NCBI GenBank assembly: GCA_013362785.1
Contig: JABFVM010000035.1
Coordinates: 1-64,000 of the forward strand
Direction: 5' to 3'
Length of the DNA: 64,000 nt
Source: Streptomyces sp.
GTDB lineage: Bacteria; Actinomycetota; Actinomycetes; Streptomycetales; Streptomycetaceae
This document shows, piece by piece, positions 45,028-53,364 of this stretch; within the stretch, counting starts at the first letter, position 1, and each line of letters opens with the position of its first letter. Position numbers and translations under genes: made by a program. A model generated the notes under the pieces. The model was not told where the DNA came from. It saw nothing but the letters and a program-made list of their open reading frames with translations, and did no database searches.

Positions 45028-46356
45028 ATGCCCATCACGAAGCGCCGGCGGCTCTTTGTCAGAGGTGCAGCCACGTCCGTCGCCGTCGCCCTCGGCGCCA
45101 CCACGCTCGCCGCCTGCGGCTCCGAAGACGCCAGCGACGACCCCTCCGGGCCGGTCGCGCTGACGTACTGGACCTGGACGCCCGGCATGGACAAGGTCGT
45201 CGACCTGTGGAACGCGGGCCCGGGCAAGAAGGACCGGATCACGGTCACGGTCAAGAAGCAGGCGTCCGGCGACACGCTGATCACCAAGATCCTCACCGCG
45301 CACAAGGCCGGCAAGGCACCGGACCTGGTGCAGGCCGAGTACCAGGCGCTGCCGACACTGGTCAGCAATGACGCGGTCGCCGACATAGCGGGCGAGGTCG
45401 GCGACGCGAAGGGCAAGTTCGCCGACGGCGTGTGGCAGCAGACCACACTGGGCACGGACGCGGTCTACGCGGTCCCGCAGGACATCGGGCCGATGATGTT
45501 CTACTACCGCCAGGACCTGTTCAAGAAGTACGGCCTGACGGTCCCGACCACTTGGGAGCAGTTCGCCGAGACTGCCCGCGCGCTGAAGAAGAAGGCCCCG
45601 GACAAGGACCTGACCACCTTCTCCGCCGCCGACTCCGGTCTCTTCGCGGGCCTGGCCCAGCAGGCCGGCGCCAAGTGGTGGACGACCTCCGGCGACAAGT
45701 GGAAGGTCGGCGTCAACGACGCCGCATCCCAGAAGGTCGCGGGGTTCTGGGGCGGCCTCGTCAAGGAGGGCGCCATCGACGACCAGCCGATGTACACGCC
45801 GTCCTGGAACAAGGCGCTCAACACGGGCAAGCAGATCGCCTGGGTCAGCGCGGTGTGGGCGCCGGGCACGCTGACGACGGCCGCGCCCGACACCAAGGGC
45901 AAGTGGGCCATGGCCCCGCTCCCCCAGTGGTCGCAGTCGGCCAACGTCACCGGCAGCTGGGGCGGTTCCTCCACCGCCGTCACCACGGACACCAAGAAAA
46001 AGACGGCCGCGGCGAAGTTCGCCGCCTGGCTGAACACCGATGACGCGGCCCTCCAGGCGCTGGCCAAGGAGAGCGGCATCTACCCGGCCGCCACGAACGC
46101 CCAGACCAGCGGTGCCTTCGCCACCCCGCCGGACTACTTCTCGAACCAGTCGGACTTCTACACCAAGGCCGCCGAGATCGCGAAGACCACGGCACCGTCC
46201 GCCTGGGGCCCGAACGTGAACGTCGCCTACACGACCTTCAAGGACGCCTTCGGCAAGGCCGCCAAGGACAAGTCGGACTTCGTCGCCGCCCTGAACACGG
46301 TGCAGGACGACACGGTCGCCGACCTCAAGAAGCAGGGCTTCGAGGTCTCCGAGTGA
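45028..46356 (+). CDS. sugar ABC transporter substrate-binding lipoprotein
   Basis: 442 residues. An Arg-rich signal peptide ends in the lipobox LAAC (TTLAACGSED, Cys about 30), so the mature protein is lipid-anchored outside. The body is a cluster-B sugar-binding protein (VALTYWTWTPGMDKVVDLWN...YAVPQDIGPMMFYYRQDLFKKYGL). Genomic context points to galactan oligosaccharides as ligand. GGGGAGAG precedes the ATG. Its stop overlaps the first permease start (GTGA). Confidence 0.93.
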   Translation: MPITKRRRLFVRGAATSVAVALGATTLAACGSEDASDDPSGPVALTYWTWTPGMDKVVDLWNAGPGKKDRITVTVKKQASGDTLITKILTAHKAGKAPDLVQAEYQALPTLVSNDAVADIAGEVGDAKGKFADGVWQQTTLGTDAVYAVPQDIGPMMFYYRQDLFKKYGLTVPTTWEQFAETARALKKKAPDKDLTTFSAADSGLFAGLAQQAGAKWWTTSGDKWKVGVNDAASQKVAGFWGGLVKEGAIDDQPMYTPSWNKALNTGKQIAWVSAVWAPGTLTTAAPDTKGKWAMAPLPQWSQSANVTGSWGGSSTAVTTDTKKKTAAAKFAAWLNTDDAALQALAKESGIYPAATNAQTSGAFATPPDYFSNQSDFYTKAAEIAKTTAPSAWGPNVNVAYTTFKDAFGKAAKDKSDFVAALNTVQDDTVADLKKQGFEVSE

Positions 46357-47276
46357 CCAGCACCAGCCGGAAGGCGTACGGGGTGAAGGGGGCCCCGTAC
46401 GCCTTCCTCCTCCCCGCAACCATCCTCTTTCTGCTGTTCTTCGCCCTGCCCATCGGCTACGCGGTCTGGCTCAGCTTCCACAAGGTGAAGGTCTCCGGGC
46501 TGGGCCTCGGTTCGGGTGCCCGCCGCGAGGTCTGGGCCGGTCTGGAGAACTACACGGAGGCCCTCACCGACAGCGAACTCGTGTCCGGCGCGCTGCGTGT
46601 GCTCGGCTACGGCTGCATCGTGGTGCCGGTGATGCTGGGCCTCGCCCTGCTGTTCGCGCTGATGCTGGACTCCGAGAAGGTGCGGCTCGCGCCCTTCACG
46701 CGGCTCGCGATCTTCCTGCCGTACGCCATCCCCGGCGTCGTCGCCGCACTGCTCTGGGGCTTTCTGTACCTGCCGGACGTCAGCCCCTTCTACTACGTGC
46801 TGGAGAGGCTGGGCCTGCCACAGCCGGACCTGCTGGACGGCGGCCCGCTCTACCTCGCCCTGTCGAACATCGCGGTCTGGGGCGGCACCGGCTTCAACAT
46901 GATCGTCATCTACACCTCGCTGCAGGCCATCCCGGCCGAGGTGTACGAGGCGGCCAAGCTGGACGGTGCCACGCCGCTGCAGATCGCGCTGAAGATCAAG
47001 ATCCCGATGGTGGCACCCTCGCTGGTGCTGACCTTCTTCTTCTCGATCATCGCCACGCTCCAGGTGTTCAACGAGCCGACCACGCTGAAGCCGCTCACCA
47101 ACTCCGTGTCCACGACCTGGAGTCCGCTGATGAACGTGTACCAGGACGCGTTCGGCAAGGGCGACATCTACGCGGCGGCCGCCCAGGCGACGATCATCGC
47201 CCTCGCGACGCTGCTGCTCTCCTTCGGCTTCCTGCGGGCCGCGAACCGTCGTAACAAGCAGGAGGCAGCCCGATGA
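46353..47276 (+). CDS. sugar ABC transporter permease (MalF type)
   Basis: 307 residues with six membrane helices. The EAA loop for ATPase contact is EVYEAAKLDGATPLQIALKIKIPMV (about 195-219). It starts with a GTG overlapping the lipoprotein gene and ends with an ATGA overlap to the next permease, so all three are coupled. No ATP-binding subunit gene is present in the operon. Confidence 0.93.
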   Translation: MTSTSRKAYGVKGAPYAFLLPATILFLLFFALPIGYAVWLSFHKVKVSGLGLGSGARREVWAGLENYTEALTDSELVSGALRVLGYGCIVVPVMLGLALLFALMLDSEKVRLAPFTRLAIFLPYAIPGVVAALLWGFLYLPDVSPFYYVLERLGLPQPDLLDGGPLYLALSNIAVWGGTGFNMIVIYTSLQAIPAEVYEAAKLDGATPLQIALKIKIPMVAPSLVLTFFFSIIATLQVFNEPTTLKPLTNSVSTTWSPLMNVYQDAFGKGDIYAAAAQATIIALATLLLSFGFLRAANRRNKQEAAR

Positions 47277-48181
47277 GCTCCCTCGCCGTGACCAAGACCG
47301 ACACGGCCGCGGGCGTCACGCCCGGCACGGACCAGGGCCGGCCGCCGCTGCGCCGCCGGATCGCGCTGGTCCCGACGGTCACACTGCTGCTCGGCGCGCT
47401 GTACTGCCTGCTGCCCGTGGCGTGGGTGGTGATCGCGGCGACCAAGTCCGGCAGCGAGCTGTTCTCCACGTTCACCTTCCTGCCGGGCAGCGGATTCGCC
47501 GACAACCTCTCGGATCTGAGCGCCTACCGGGATGGCGTGTACTGGCAGTGGTTGGCCAACTCCGCCCTGTACGCCGGTCTGGGCGCGCTGCTGTCGACCT
47601 GCGTGTCGGCGGTCAGCGGCTACGCGCTGGCGACCTACCGCTTCCGGGGCCGCGAGACGCTCTTCAACGTGCTGCTCGCGGGCGTGCTCATGCCGCCGGT
47701 CATCCTTGCCGTCCCGCAGTACCTGCTGCTGGCCAAGGCCGATCTGACGGACTCGTACCTGGCCGTGCTGCTGCCGCAGCTGCTCTCGCCGTACGGCGTC
47801 TACCTCGCGCGGATCTACGCCGCGGCCGCCGTCCCCGGTGACGTGATCGAGGCGGGGCGGATGGACGGCGCGAGCGAGTGGCGGATCTTCACCCGGATCG
47901 CGCTGCCGATGATGGTGCCGGGCCTGGTGACGGTGTTCCTGTTCCAGTTCGTGGCCGTGTGGAACAACTTCCTGCTGCCGTACATCATGCTCAGCGACGA
48001 CGAGAAGTTCCCGATCACGCTGGGTCTGTTCACGCTCCTCGAACAGGGTGCCAACACCCCGGCGCTGTACACGCTGGTGATCACCGGCGCGTTCCTCGCG
48101 GTGATCCCGCTGGTGGCGCTCTTCCTGGTGGTCCAGCGGTTCTGGAGCCTCGATCTGCTCTCCGGAGCCGTAAAGTCATGA
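47273..48181 (+). CDS. sugar ABC transporter permease (MalG type)
   Basis: 302 residues with six membrane helices. The EAA loop is GDVIEAGRMDGASEWRIFTRIALPMM (about 188-213). About 35 N-terminal residues precede the first helix. ATGA overlaps join it to the first permease and to the lacI-type gene. With its partner it forms the pore of a carbohydrate importer. Confidence 0.93.
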   Translation: MSSLAVTKTDTAAGVTPGTDQGRPPLRRRIALVPTVTLLLGALYCLLPVAWVVIAATKSGSELFSTFTFLPGSGFADNLSDLSAYRDGVYWQWLANSALYAGLGALLSTCVSAVSGYALATYRFRGRETLFNVLLAGVLMPPVILAVPQYLLLAKADLTDSYLAVLLPQLLSPYGVYLARIYAAAAVPGDVIEAGRMDGASEWRIFTRIALPMMVPGLVTVFLFQFVAVWNNFLLPYIMLSDDEKFPITLGLFTLLEQGANTPALYTLVITGAFLAVIPLVALFLVVQRFWSLDLLSGAVKS

Positions 48182-49209
48182 CCATGAGCAACACGGGGGG
48201 CCGACGCAGACCGCCGACGATCCACGACGTGGCGCGCGAGGCCGGAGTCTCACGGGGCACCGTCTCGCGCGTGCTCAACGGCGGGCACTACGTCAGCCCG
48301 ACCGCCCAGGAGGCGGTCAACGCGGCGATCCGCAAGACCGGTTACGTCGTCAACCGGCATGCCCGCTCGCTGATCACCGGGCGGTCCGACTCGATCGGCT
48401 TCCTGCTGACCGAGCCGCAGGAGAAGTTCTTCGAGGACCCCAACTTCAATGTCCTGCTGCGTGGTTGCACCCAGGCGCTGGCGGCGCACGACATACCGCT
48501 GCTGCTGATGCTGGCGGGCACGCAGGACGAACGGCGGCGCATAACGCGGTACATCACGGCCGGGCATGTCGACGGGGTGCTCCTGGTGTCCAGCCACTCC
48601 GGCGACCCCGTGGCGGAGGAGCTGCGTGAGGCGGGTGTGCCGCTGGTGGCCTGCGGCAAGCCGATCGGGCTCGGTTCCAAGGTCAGTTATGTGGCCGCGG
48701 ACGACCGGGACGGCGCCCGGGACATGGTGCGCCATCTGTTGTCGGTCGGCCGTCGCCGTATCGGTGTGGTCACCGGTCCGCTGGACACGCCGGGCGGTGT
48801 GGAGCGGCTCGCCGGCTACAAGGAGGTGCTCGCCGAGGCGGGCATCGAGCCGGACGACCGGCTCGTGGTGTCCGGCGACTACAGCCGGGCCAGCGGTGAG
48901 GCGGGCGCCGAGCGGCTGCTCGGGCAGGCGCCGGACATGGACGCCGTGTTCGTCGCGTCCGACCTGATGGCGCAGGGTGTGCTGACGGCCCTGGAGCGGG
49001 CCGGGCGCCGGGTGCCGCAGGACGTCGCGGTCGGCGGATTCGACGACTCGCCCGCCGCCCTGGCCGCCCGCCCCGAGCTCACCACGATCCGGCAGCCCTG
49101 GGACCGGATCAGCGCGGAGATGGTGCGGGTGCTGCTGGCGCAGATCGGCGGTGAGGATCCGGCGGCGGTGATCCTGCCGACGGAGCTGGTGAAGCGGGAG
49201 TCGGCGTAA
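48178..49209 (+). CDS. LacI-family repressor of the galactan locus
   Basis: 343 residues. The helix-turn-helix is at about 12-36 (PTIHDVAREAGVSRGTVSRVLNGGHYVSP), with the usual hinge, followed by a periplasmic-binding-like sugar domain (SIGFLLTEPQEKFFEDPNF to VAVGGFDDSPAALAARPELTTIRQP). The ATG overlaps the permease stop (ATGA); a second ATG lies two codons later. It very likely binds CTGTGAACGCTCACAG at 44959-44974 and lets go when a galactan-derived sugar is present. Confidence 0.93.
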   Translation: MTMSNTGGRRRPPTIHDVAREAGVSRGTVSRVLNGGHYVSPTAQEAVNAAIRKTGYVVNRHARSLITGRSDSIGFLLTEPQEKFFEDPNFNVLLRGCTQALAAHDIPLLLMLAGTQDERRRITRYITAGHVDGVLLVSSHSGDPVAEELREAGVPLVACGKPIGLGSKVSYVAADDRDGARDMVRHLLSVGRRRIGVVTGPLDTPGGVERLAGYKEVLAEAGIEPDDRLVVSGDYSRASGEAGAERLLGQAPDMDAVFVASDLMAQGVLTALERAGRRVPQDVAVGGFDDSPAALAARPELTTIRQPWDRISAEMVRVLLAQIGGEDPAAVILPTELVKRESA

Positions 49210-49225
49210 CGGCGTGAGCCGGCCA

Positions 49226-49268
49226 CGAGGGCGCGTCGCACGGTGATCGAGCCGTCGACGCGCCCTCG
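49226..49268 (+). terminator. perfect 13-bp hairpin ending the galactan operon
   Basis: CGAGGGCGCGTCG (49226-49238) pairs with CGACGCGCCCTCG (49256-49268); the 17-nt loop contains a further ACGG/CCGT pair. It starts 16 bp after the lacI stop. Confidence 0.75.
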
Positions 49269-49392
49269 GCGTGCGATCGGCTGCGATCGGAGCGCGATCG
49301 GTCAGGAATCGAGAAGTCCGGCCCCGCTCCCCCGTCCTAGCGTGAAACCACCGACGGGACACGTCGGACCGCACTTCACCGAGGAGTACGCC

Positions 49393-49743
49393 ATGACCGC
49401 CGGAGTCAACACGATCATCTACCCCGTCAAGGACCTCGACCGGGCGAAGGCCCTGTTCAGCGCCCTGCTGGGCACGGAGCCGTATGCGGACGAGCCGTAC
49501 TACGTCGGCTTCAAGGACGCCGGACAGGACGTCGGCCTGGACCCCAACGGTCACGCCAAGGGCATGACCGGCCCGGTCCCCTACTGGCACGTGACGGACA
49601 TCAGGGTGACCCTCGCGGCCCTGCTGGCGGCGGGTGCCGAGACGCTGCAGGACGTGAAGGACGTCGGCGGCGGCAGGCTGATCGCCTCCGTGAAGGACGC
49701 CGACGGCAATCTCGTCGGAATCCTCCAGGATCCGGCTGCCTGA
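49393..49743 (+). CDS. VOC-superfamily (glyoxalase-like) protein
   Basis: 116 residues with one pair of beta-alpha-beta-beta-beta modules: NTIIYPVKDLDRAKALFSALLGTEPYADEPYYVGFK, then VPYWHVTDIRVTLAALLAAGAETLQDVKDVGGGRLIASVKDADGNLVGILQDP. The metal-ligand His/Glu set is incomplete, so it may bind rather than convert ligands. GAGGAG precedes the ATG. It lies between the galactan terminator and the MarR gene. Confidence 0.83.
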   Translation: MTAGVNTIIYPVKDLDRAKALFSALLGTEPYADEPYYVGFKDAGQDVGLDPNGHAKGMTGPVPYWHVTDIRVTLAALLAAGAETLQDVKDVGGGRLIASVKDADGNLVGILQDPAA

Positions 49744-49772
49744 GCCTGGAACCGTCAGCGGCCCGGGCACGA

Positions 49773-49824
49773 TTGCACATGCACTAGTTGCACACTCAAC
49801 AAATGGCCGAATCGGTGCTACCGT
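49773..49824 (+). promoter_or_regulatory. marR promoter with MarR-type operator
   Basis: TTGCACA repeats at 49773-49779 and 49788-49794, and TGCACTAGTTGCA (49780-49792) is a near palindrome. A promoter TCAACA (49796-49801), 17 bp, TACCGT (49819-49824) ends 6 bp before the ATG, implying a leaderless mRNA. CTAGTTGCACA is shared with the operator at 1626-1642. Confidence 0.6.
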
Positions 49825-49830
49825 GCCGGT

Positions 49831-50220
49831 ATGGCAGCGAAGACGGCCGACCCAGGGCTCGAAGACCGGTGGCGGGACATCCTGTCGGTGCACGCGCGCA
49901 CCATGTGCGAGATCGACCGCGTGCTGCACCCGCACGGACTGGGCGCGAGCGACTTCGAGGTACTGGACATCCTGGCGGCCGCCTCGCCCGAGGAGGGCGA
50001 CCAGTGCCGGGTGCACAACCTGGTCGGACGGGTCCATCTCAGCCAGAGCGCACTGTCCCGGCTGATCGGCCGGCTGGAGAAGGACGGCCTGGTGGAGCGC
50101 TCCGTCTGTGTGGAGGACCGGCGCGGCGTGTTCGTCACCCTGACCCGCAAGGGCCGCGATCTGCACAGCGAGGTGCTGCCCCTGCAGCGCGATGTGCTGG
50201 CCCGGATGCTGAGCGGCTGA
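49831..50220 (+). CDS. MarR-family transcriptional regulator
   Basis: 129 residues. The MarR winged helix is seen in FEVLDILAAASPEEGDQCRVHNLVGRVHLSQSALSRLIGRLEKDGLVERSVCVEDRRGVFVTLTRKGR, with the wing residues DRR that contact the minor groove. Three Cys (MCEID, QCRVH, VCVED) could make it redox sensitive. It has its own operator and probably autoregulates; the fadH-like gene at the left end of the window may be a second target. Confidence 0.9.
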   Translation: MAAKTADPGLEDRWRDILSVHARTMCEIDRVLHPHGLGASDFEVLDILAAASPEEGDQCRVHNLVGRVHLSQSALSRLIGRLEKDGLVERSVCVEDRRGVFVTLTRKGRDLHSEVLPLQRDVLARMLSG

Positions 50221-50266
50221 CGTCGTAGAACGATGTCGGGGTAGGACGATGTCGGGTCGCGGACGG

Positions 50267-51118
50267 CTAGAGCACGAACTCGGTCCCGTCCGGCAGGATT
50301 TCGACGCCTGTCCCGGAGACCTGTGAGCGGGCCGGCGAGCCGGGGTCCAGCAGGGGGTTGGTGTCGGCGAGGTGGGTGTAGATCCGGCGGGCCTGTGGGT
50401 GGCGGGCCAGGCCGGTGAGGCTGCCGTCCGGTCCCGAGACGGGCAGATGGCGCCCGGCCTGCCCCGCCTCGTCCGTCGTGAAGTGCGTGCCGTCCAGGAC
50501 GGCGCAGTCCGCGGAAGCGACGAGGTCGTCCAGCGTCGGGGTCCAGGTGCTCACGCGGGGTGCGTACACGAGGACCCCTCCGGTGGCCAGGTCCTCGATC
50601 CGGTACGCCGTCACCCAACCGCGGTCCTTCGCCCGGCCCGGCACATACGCCGGCGCCGCACCGGCGACGGGGTGCGCCGTCACGACCAGGCCGCCGGCCA
50701 GCACGAAACCCCCGTCGGTCAGGCTGTCCGCCCACTCCCACGGGGTGTGACGGTCGAGGGCCGCCCGCGCCGGGGCCAGGGCGGCGAGCACCGGCGGGGC
50801 GGCGTAGGTCTTGAGCCCGGAAGCCGCCCGCAGCACGGCCAGGCCCGCCACATGGTCGGGCTCGGCGTCGGTCAGCAGGACTCCCCGCACCGGCGTGACC
50901 TGCGGTCCCGGCCAGAGGGCGGAGGCGGCGGTGAGCTGGCCGCGGATGTCCGGCGAGGTGTTCAGCAGCCACCAGTCCCGGGAGTTGCCGGAGACGGCCG
51001 CGCACTCCGGGGTGCGGGTGGGCAGCTTGCCGTCACGGGCGGCGGCGCACCGCGCGCAGCCGCAGTTCCACCGCGGGAAACCGCCTCCTGCGGCGGTGCC
51101 GAGCAGGACGACCCTCAA
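50267..51118 (-). CDS. pqqB: PqqB-like metallo-beta-lactamase-fold protein
   Basis: 283 residues from a TTG at 51118, so the protein starts (M)RVVLLGTAAGGGFPRWNCGCARCAAAR as in PqqB; a GGGGGG site lies 6 bp upstream. The CxCxxC zinc motif and LLTDAEPDHVAGLAVLR (metal Asp/His) are PqqB hallmarks, with THLADTNPLLDP near the end. PqqB takes part in making the cofactor pyrroloquinoline quinone, probably as a hydroxylase. No pqqA, C, D or E gene is nearby, so it either works with genes elsewhere or has a different task. Confidence 0.88.
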   Translation of the reverse strand: MRVVLLGTAAGGGFPRWNCGCARCAAARDGKLPTRTPECAAVSGNSRDWWLLNTSPDIRGQLTAASALWPGPQVTPVRGVLLTDAEPDHVAGLAVLRAASGLKTYAAPPVLAALAPARAALDRHTPWEWADSLTDGGFVLAGGLVVTAHPVAGAAPAYVPGRAKDRGWVTAYRIEDLATGGVLVYAPRVSTWTPTLDDLVASADCAVLDGTHFTTDEAGQAGRHLPVSGPDGSLTGLARHPQARRIYTHLADTNPLLDPGSPARSQVSGTGVEILPDGTEFVL

Positions 51119-51328
51119 GGCGACCCCCCATCCCTTCGCGTCGGCCCTCCCGGTGGGATCTTCCCTCTCCATACGGCCGAACCACCCCGCGACGGGGAGC
51201 AGTTCCGGCCGACCTTCACGGGCCGACCGGGACGGGGGACGCTCAGGGGCGTTCAGGGGGCATCGATGGACAGCTGGGGATACCGATGGCGCCGGTGCCC
51301 CCGGGGCTGCCGTCCGCCCTGGGTGTGA

Positions 51329-51730
51329 TCACGGGCGGGCGAGCAGGGTCCGTACGCCCTCCGAGGTCAGGGTGAGGGGGTGGGGCGAGCCGGCGTCGAT
51401 GGTCAGGGCCAGTTCGTCGGCCGGCCACTGCGAGGCGAGGGCGCCGAGCGGTACCAGACGGTAACGGGAGACGAAGGGCAGCAGCTCCGCCATCGCGGGC
51501 TCGGAGGTGAAGACGGGGACGACCGGCTCGCCGCCCGCCTGCTCTATGACCGGCAGCGCCACGGCGCCGGGGTCGGTGGCGTCCGCCTCGCTGGCGTCGT
51601 CCGGGACGGGGACGAGGACGTCGCTGCCGGCGAGCGTGTCCATCGCTGTCCTGTCCTCGCTGTTCCCGGCCAGCGCGTCCAGCGCCCGGCGGGCCGGAGT
51701 GGCGGTGTAGTCGTTCGCGGGTGTGTCCAT
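51329..51730 (-). CDS. SseB-like protein
   Basis: 133 residues, with an SseB N-terminal domain pattern (LAGNSEDRTAMDTLAGSDVLVPVPDD...GEPVVPVFTSEPAMAELLPFVSRYRLVPLGALASQWPADELALTIDAGSPHPLTLTSEGVRTLL). Function is unknown; related domains occur singly or in tandem across Streptomyces. GGGG precedes the ATG. The 210-bp gap to pqqB shows nothing recognisable. Confidence 0.72.
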   Translation of the reverse strand: MDTPANDYTATPARRALDALAGNSEDRTAMDTLAGSDVLVPVPDDASEADATDPGAVALPVIEQAGGEPVVPVFTSEPAMAELLPFVSRYRLVPLGALASQWPADELALTIDAGSPHPLTLTSEGVRTLLARP

Positions 51731-51850
51731 GGCGGTTTTCCCCTGTCAGCGGCGGTAGTGCGGTCCGCCCGGGGCATGATCGCGGGAGCGGTGCCCGGCC
51801 CCGGCGCGGCCCTGCTCACGTACCCGATCCGGACTGGAGCATTCCTAAGA

Positions 51851-51881
51851 CCGACCAGAGGTCGGGACGGCCGATGTCCCG
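51851..51881 (-). terminator. hairpins after the flavin monooxygenase gene
   Basis: CCGACC-AGA-GGTCGG (51851-51865) and CGGGAC-N7-GTCCCG (51863-51881) overlap and follow the stop at 51904 by about 22 bp. Confidence 0.5.
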
Positions 51882-51903
51882 AGGTCGCGGGAGCATCCGC
51901 AGG

Positions 51904-53145
51904 TCAGGGGATCAGCGGGATGTCGCCGGACGGCAGCCCCAGGCGGTCGCAGCCGACCCGGCGGGCGAGGGGCTCGGCCATGCTGGGGCCCACATGGGTC
52001 CAGTACGTGGCCGCGTCCCGGAAGTAGCGCTGCATCCGCTCGCCGTCGCGCGCGTGCCGGGAGCCGGCCGTGCGGAAGAGGGTGCCCTGGAGGATGTCCC
52101 AGGCCATCCGGCCCGCGTTCAGGAACATGAGCGCGAGGCGGTTGTCCTCGGCGACGGTGAAGGGGGCGTCTCCGGTGACGTTGCGCCGGCAGGTCTCCAT
52201 CCATTCCTCGGCCGTGTGCCGCAGTGCCGCCTCGGCCGTGTGGATCACGCCGAGGGCCTCCCCGAGGTGCCGCTGGTAGTCGTGGAGTCCGGCGCGGGTG
52301 CGGTGGGGTTCGAGGAGGAGGGGGCGGGCGGTGACGGCGCGGGCGTACTCGTCGGCGGCGGCGTGGGCGGTGCCGATCATGATGGCGGCCAGTTCACCGT
52401 GGAAGAAGCTCGGCGCCCGGCCGGCGTACATGGGGTTGCCGTGCAGTTCGTAGCCGACGCTGCCGCCCTCGACGGGCAGGTCGAGCAGGCTCGCCTCGCA
52501 GGTGAGGTACTCGGGGATGCGGGCCTTCTCCATGAGGACGCTGTTGGAGCCGCTGCCACGCAGGCCGAGAACGCCGTGCCAGTCGTCGAGGACCGTCCAC
52601 ACCGAGCGCGGGGCGACGAACAGCACCGGCGGTCCGGGCGGGGCCCCGGGCCGGTCGGGGGCGCGCAAGGTCTGGCCGACGTAGTGGGTGGAGTACGGGG
52701 AGCCGGAGGAGTACGGCCAGGTGCCGTCGAGCAGGACGTGACCGTCGCCGTCGGGCTGTGCGACGCCGATGGGCGCGACCGTGGACGCGGCCCGGAAGTC
52801 GCCGTCGGGGCCGAAGATCTCGTCCTGCGCCTTCTCCTCGAAGAGCGCGGCGACCTGGAGGACGTGGGCGGCGGTGAGCGACAGGGCCCAGCCGGTGGAG
52901 GGGCAGCCGCGAGCGACCTCGGTGACCACGCGGTAGAAGGTGGGCAGGCCGAACTCGTAGCCGCCGTACCGGCGCGGCTGGAGGATCCGGTAGAAGCCGG
53001 CCCGCAGGAAGTCGTCGTGGGTGTCCTTGGGGTAGTGCGTCAGCCGTTCGGTCTCCGGCTGGCGTTCGAGCAGCACGGGCCGCAGGTTCGCGGCGCGTTC
53101 GACGATGTCGCGTTCGGTCAGTCCGGGCTCGGGAGCGGCGATCAC
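51904..53145 (-). CDS. flavin-dependent monooxygenase, acyl-CoA dehydrogenase fold (HsaA/HpaB-like)
   Basis: 413 residues from the GTG at 53145, which has AGGAGG 5 bp upstream. The acyl-CoA dehydrogenase fold runs from ERAANLRPVLLERQPETERLTHYPKDTHDDFLRAGFYRILQPRRYGG, via GCPSTGWALSLTAAHVLQVAALF, to a C-terminal helical domain. The catalytic Glu of acyl-CoA dehydrogenases is absent, as in two-component hydroxylases that use reduced flavin and oxygen. It likely hydroxylates a small aromatic or lipid-like compound; the reductase partner is not adjacent. Confidence 0.86.
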   Translation of the reverse strand: MIAAPEPGLTERDIVERAANLRPVLLERQPETERLTHYPKDTHDDFLRAGFYRILQPRRYGGYEFGLPTFYRVVTEVARGCPSTGWALSLTAAHVLQVAALFEEKAQDEIFGPDGDFRAASTVAPIGVAQPDGDGHVLLDGTWPYSSGSPYSTHYVGQTLRAPDRPGAPPGPPVLFVAPRSVWTVLDDWHGVLGLRGSGSNSVLMEKARIPEYLTCEASLLDLPVEGGSVGYELHGNPMYAGRAPSFFHGELAAIMIGTAHAAADEYARAVTARPLLLEPHRTRAGLHDYQRHLGEALGVIHTAEAALRHTAEEWMETCRRNVTGDAPFTVAEDNRLALMFLNAGRMAWDILQGTLFRTAGSRHARDGERMQRYFRDAATYWTHVGPSMAEPLARRVGCDRLGLPSGDIPLIP

Positions 53146-53364
53146 GATGCCTCCTGACGTGTGGGGCCGTCCGTTCGTGCCGTGATGCGTGACGCGATAC
53201 AGGTGATTGAACACGGCAACTGCCTCGGGGTACCGACCCGAAATCGCCAAGTGCCGAGGCGGCGGCGGGTCCGGCCCGTCCGGCGCGCTTCGGTCCCGGG
53301 CGAACAGTCGTAGCCTGAGAAGGACGGGACAGGCTCCCGCCCTGGTGGGCGCGGGAGGCGGTGT

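Noticed and set aside
49831..53145. Natural-product gene cluster around MarR, PqqB and flavin monooxygenase
   Set aside because: No core synthase, carrier protein or precursor peptide gene is present; the genes are on separate transcripts.
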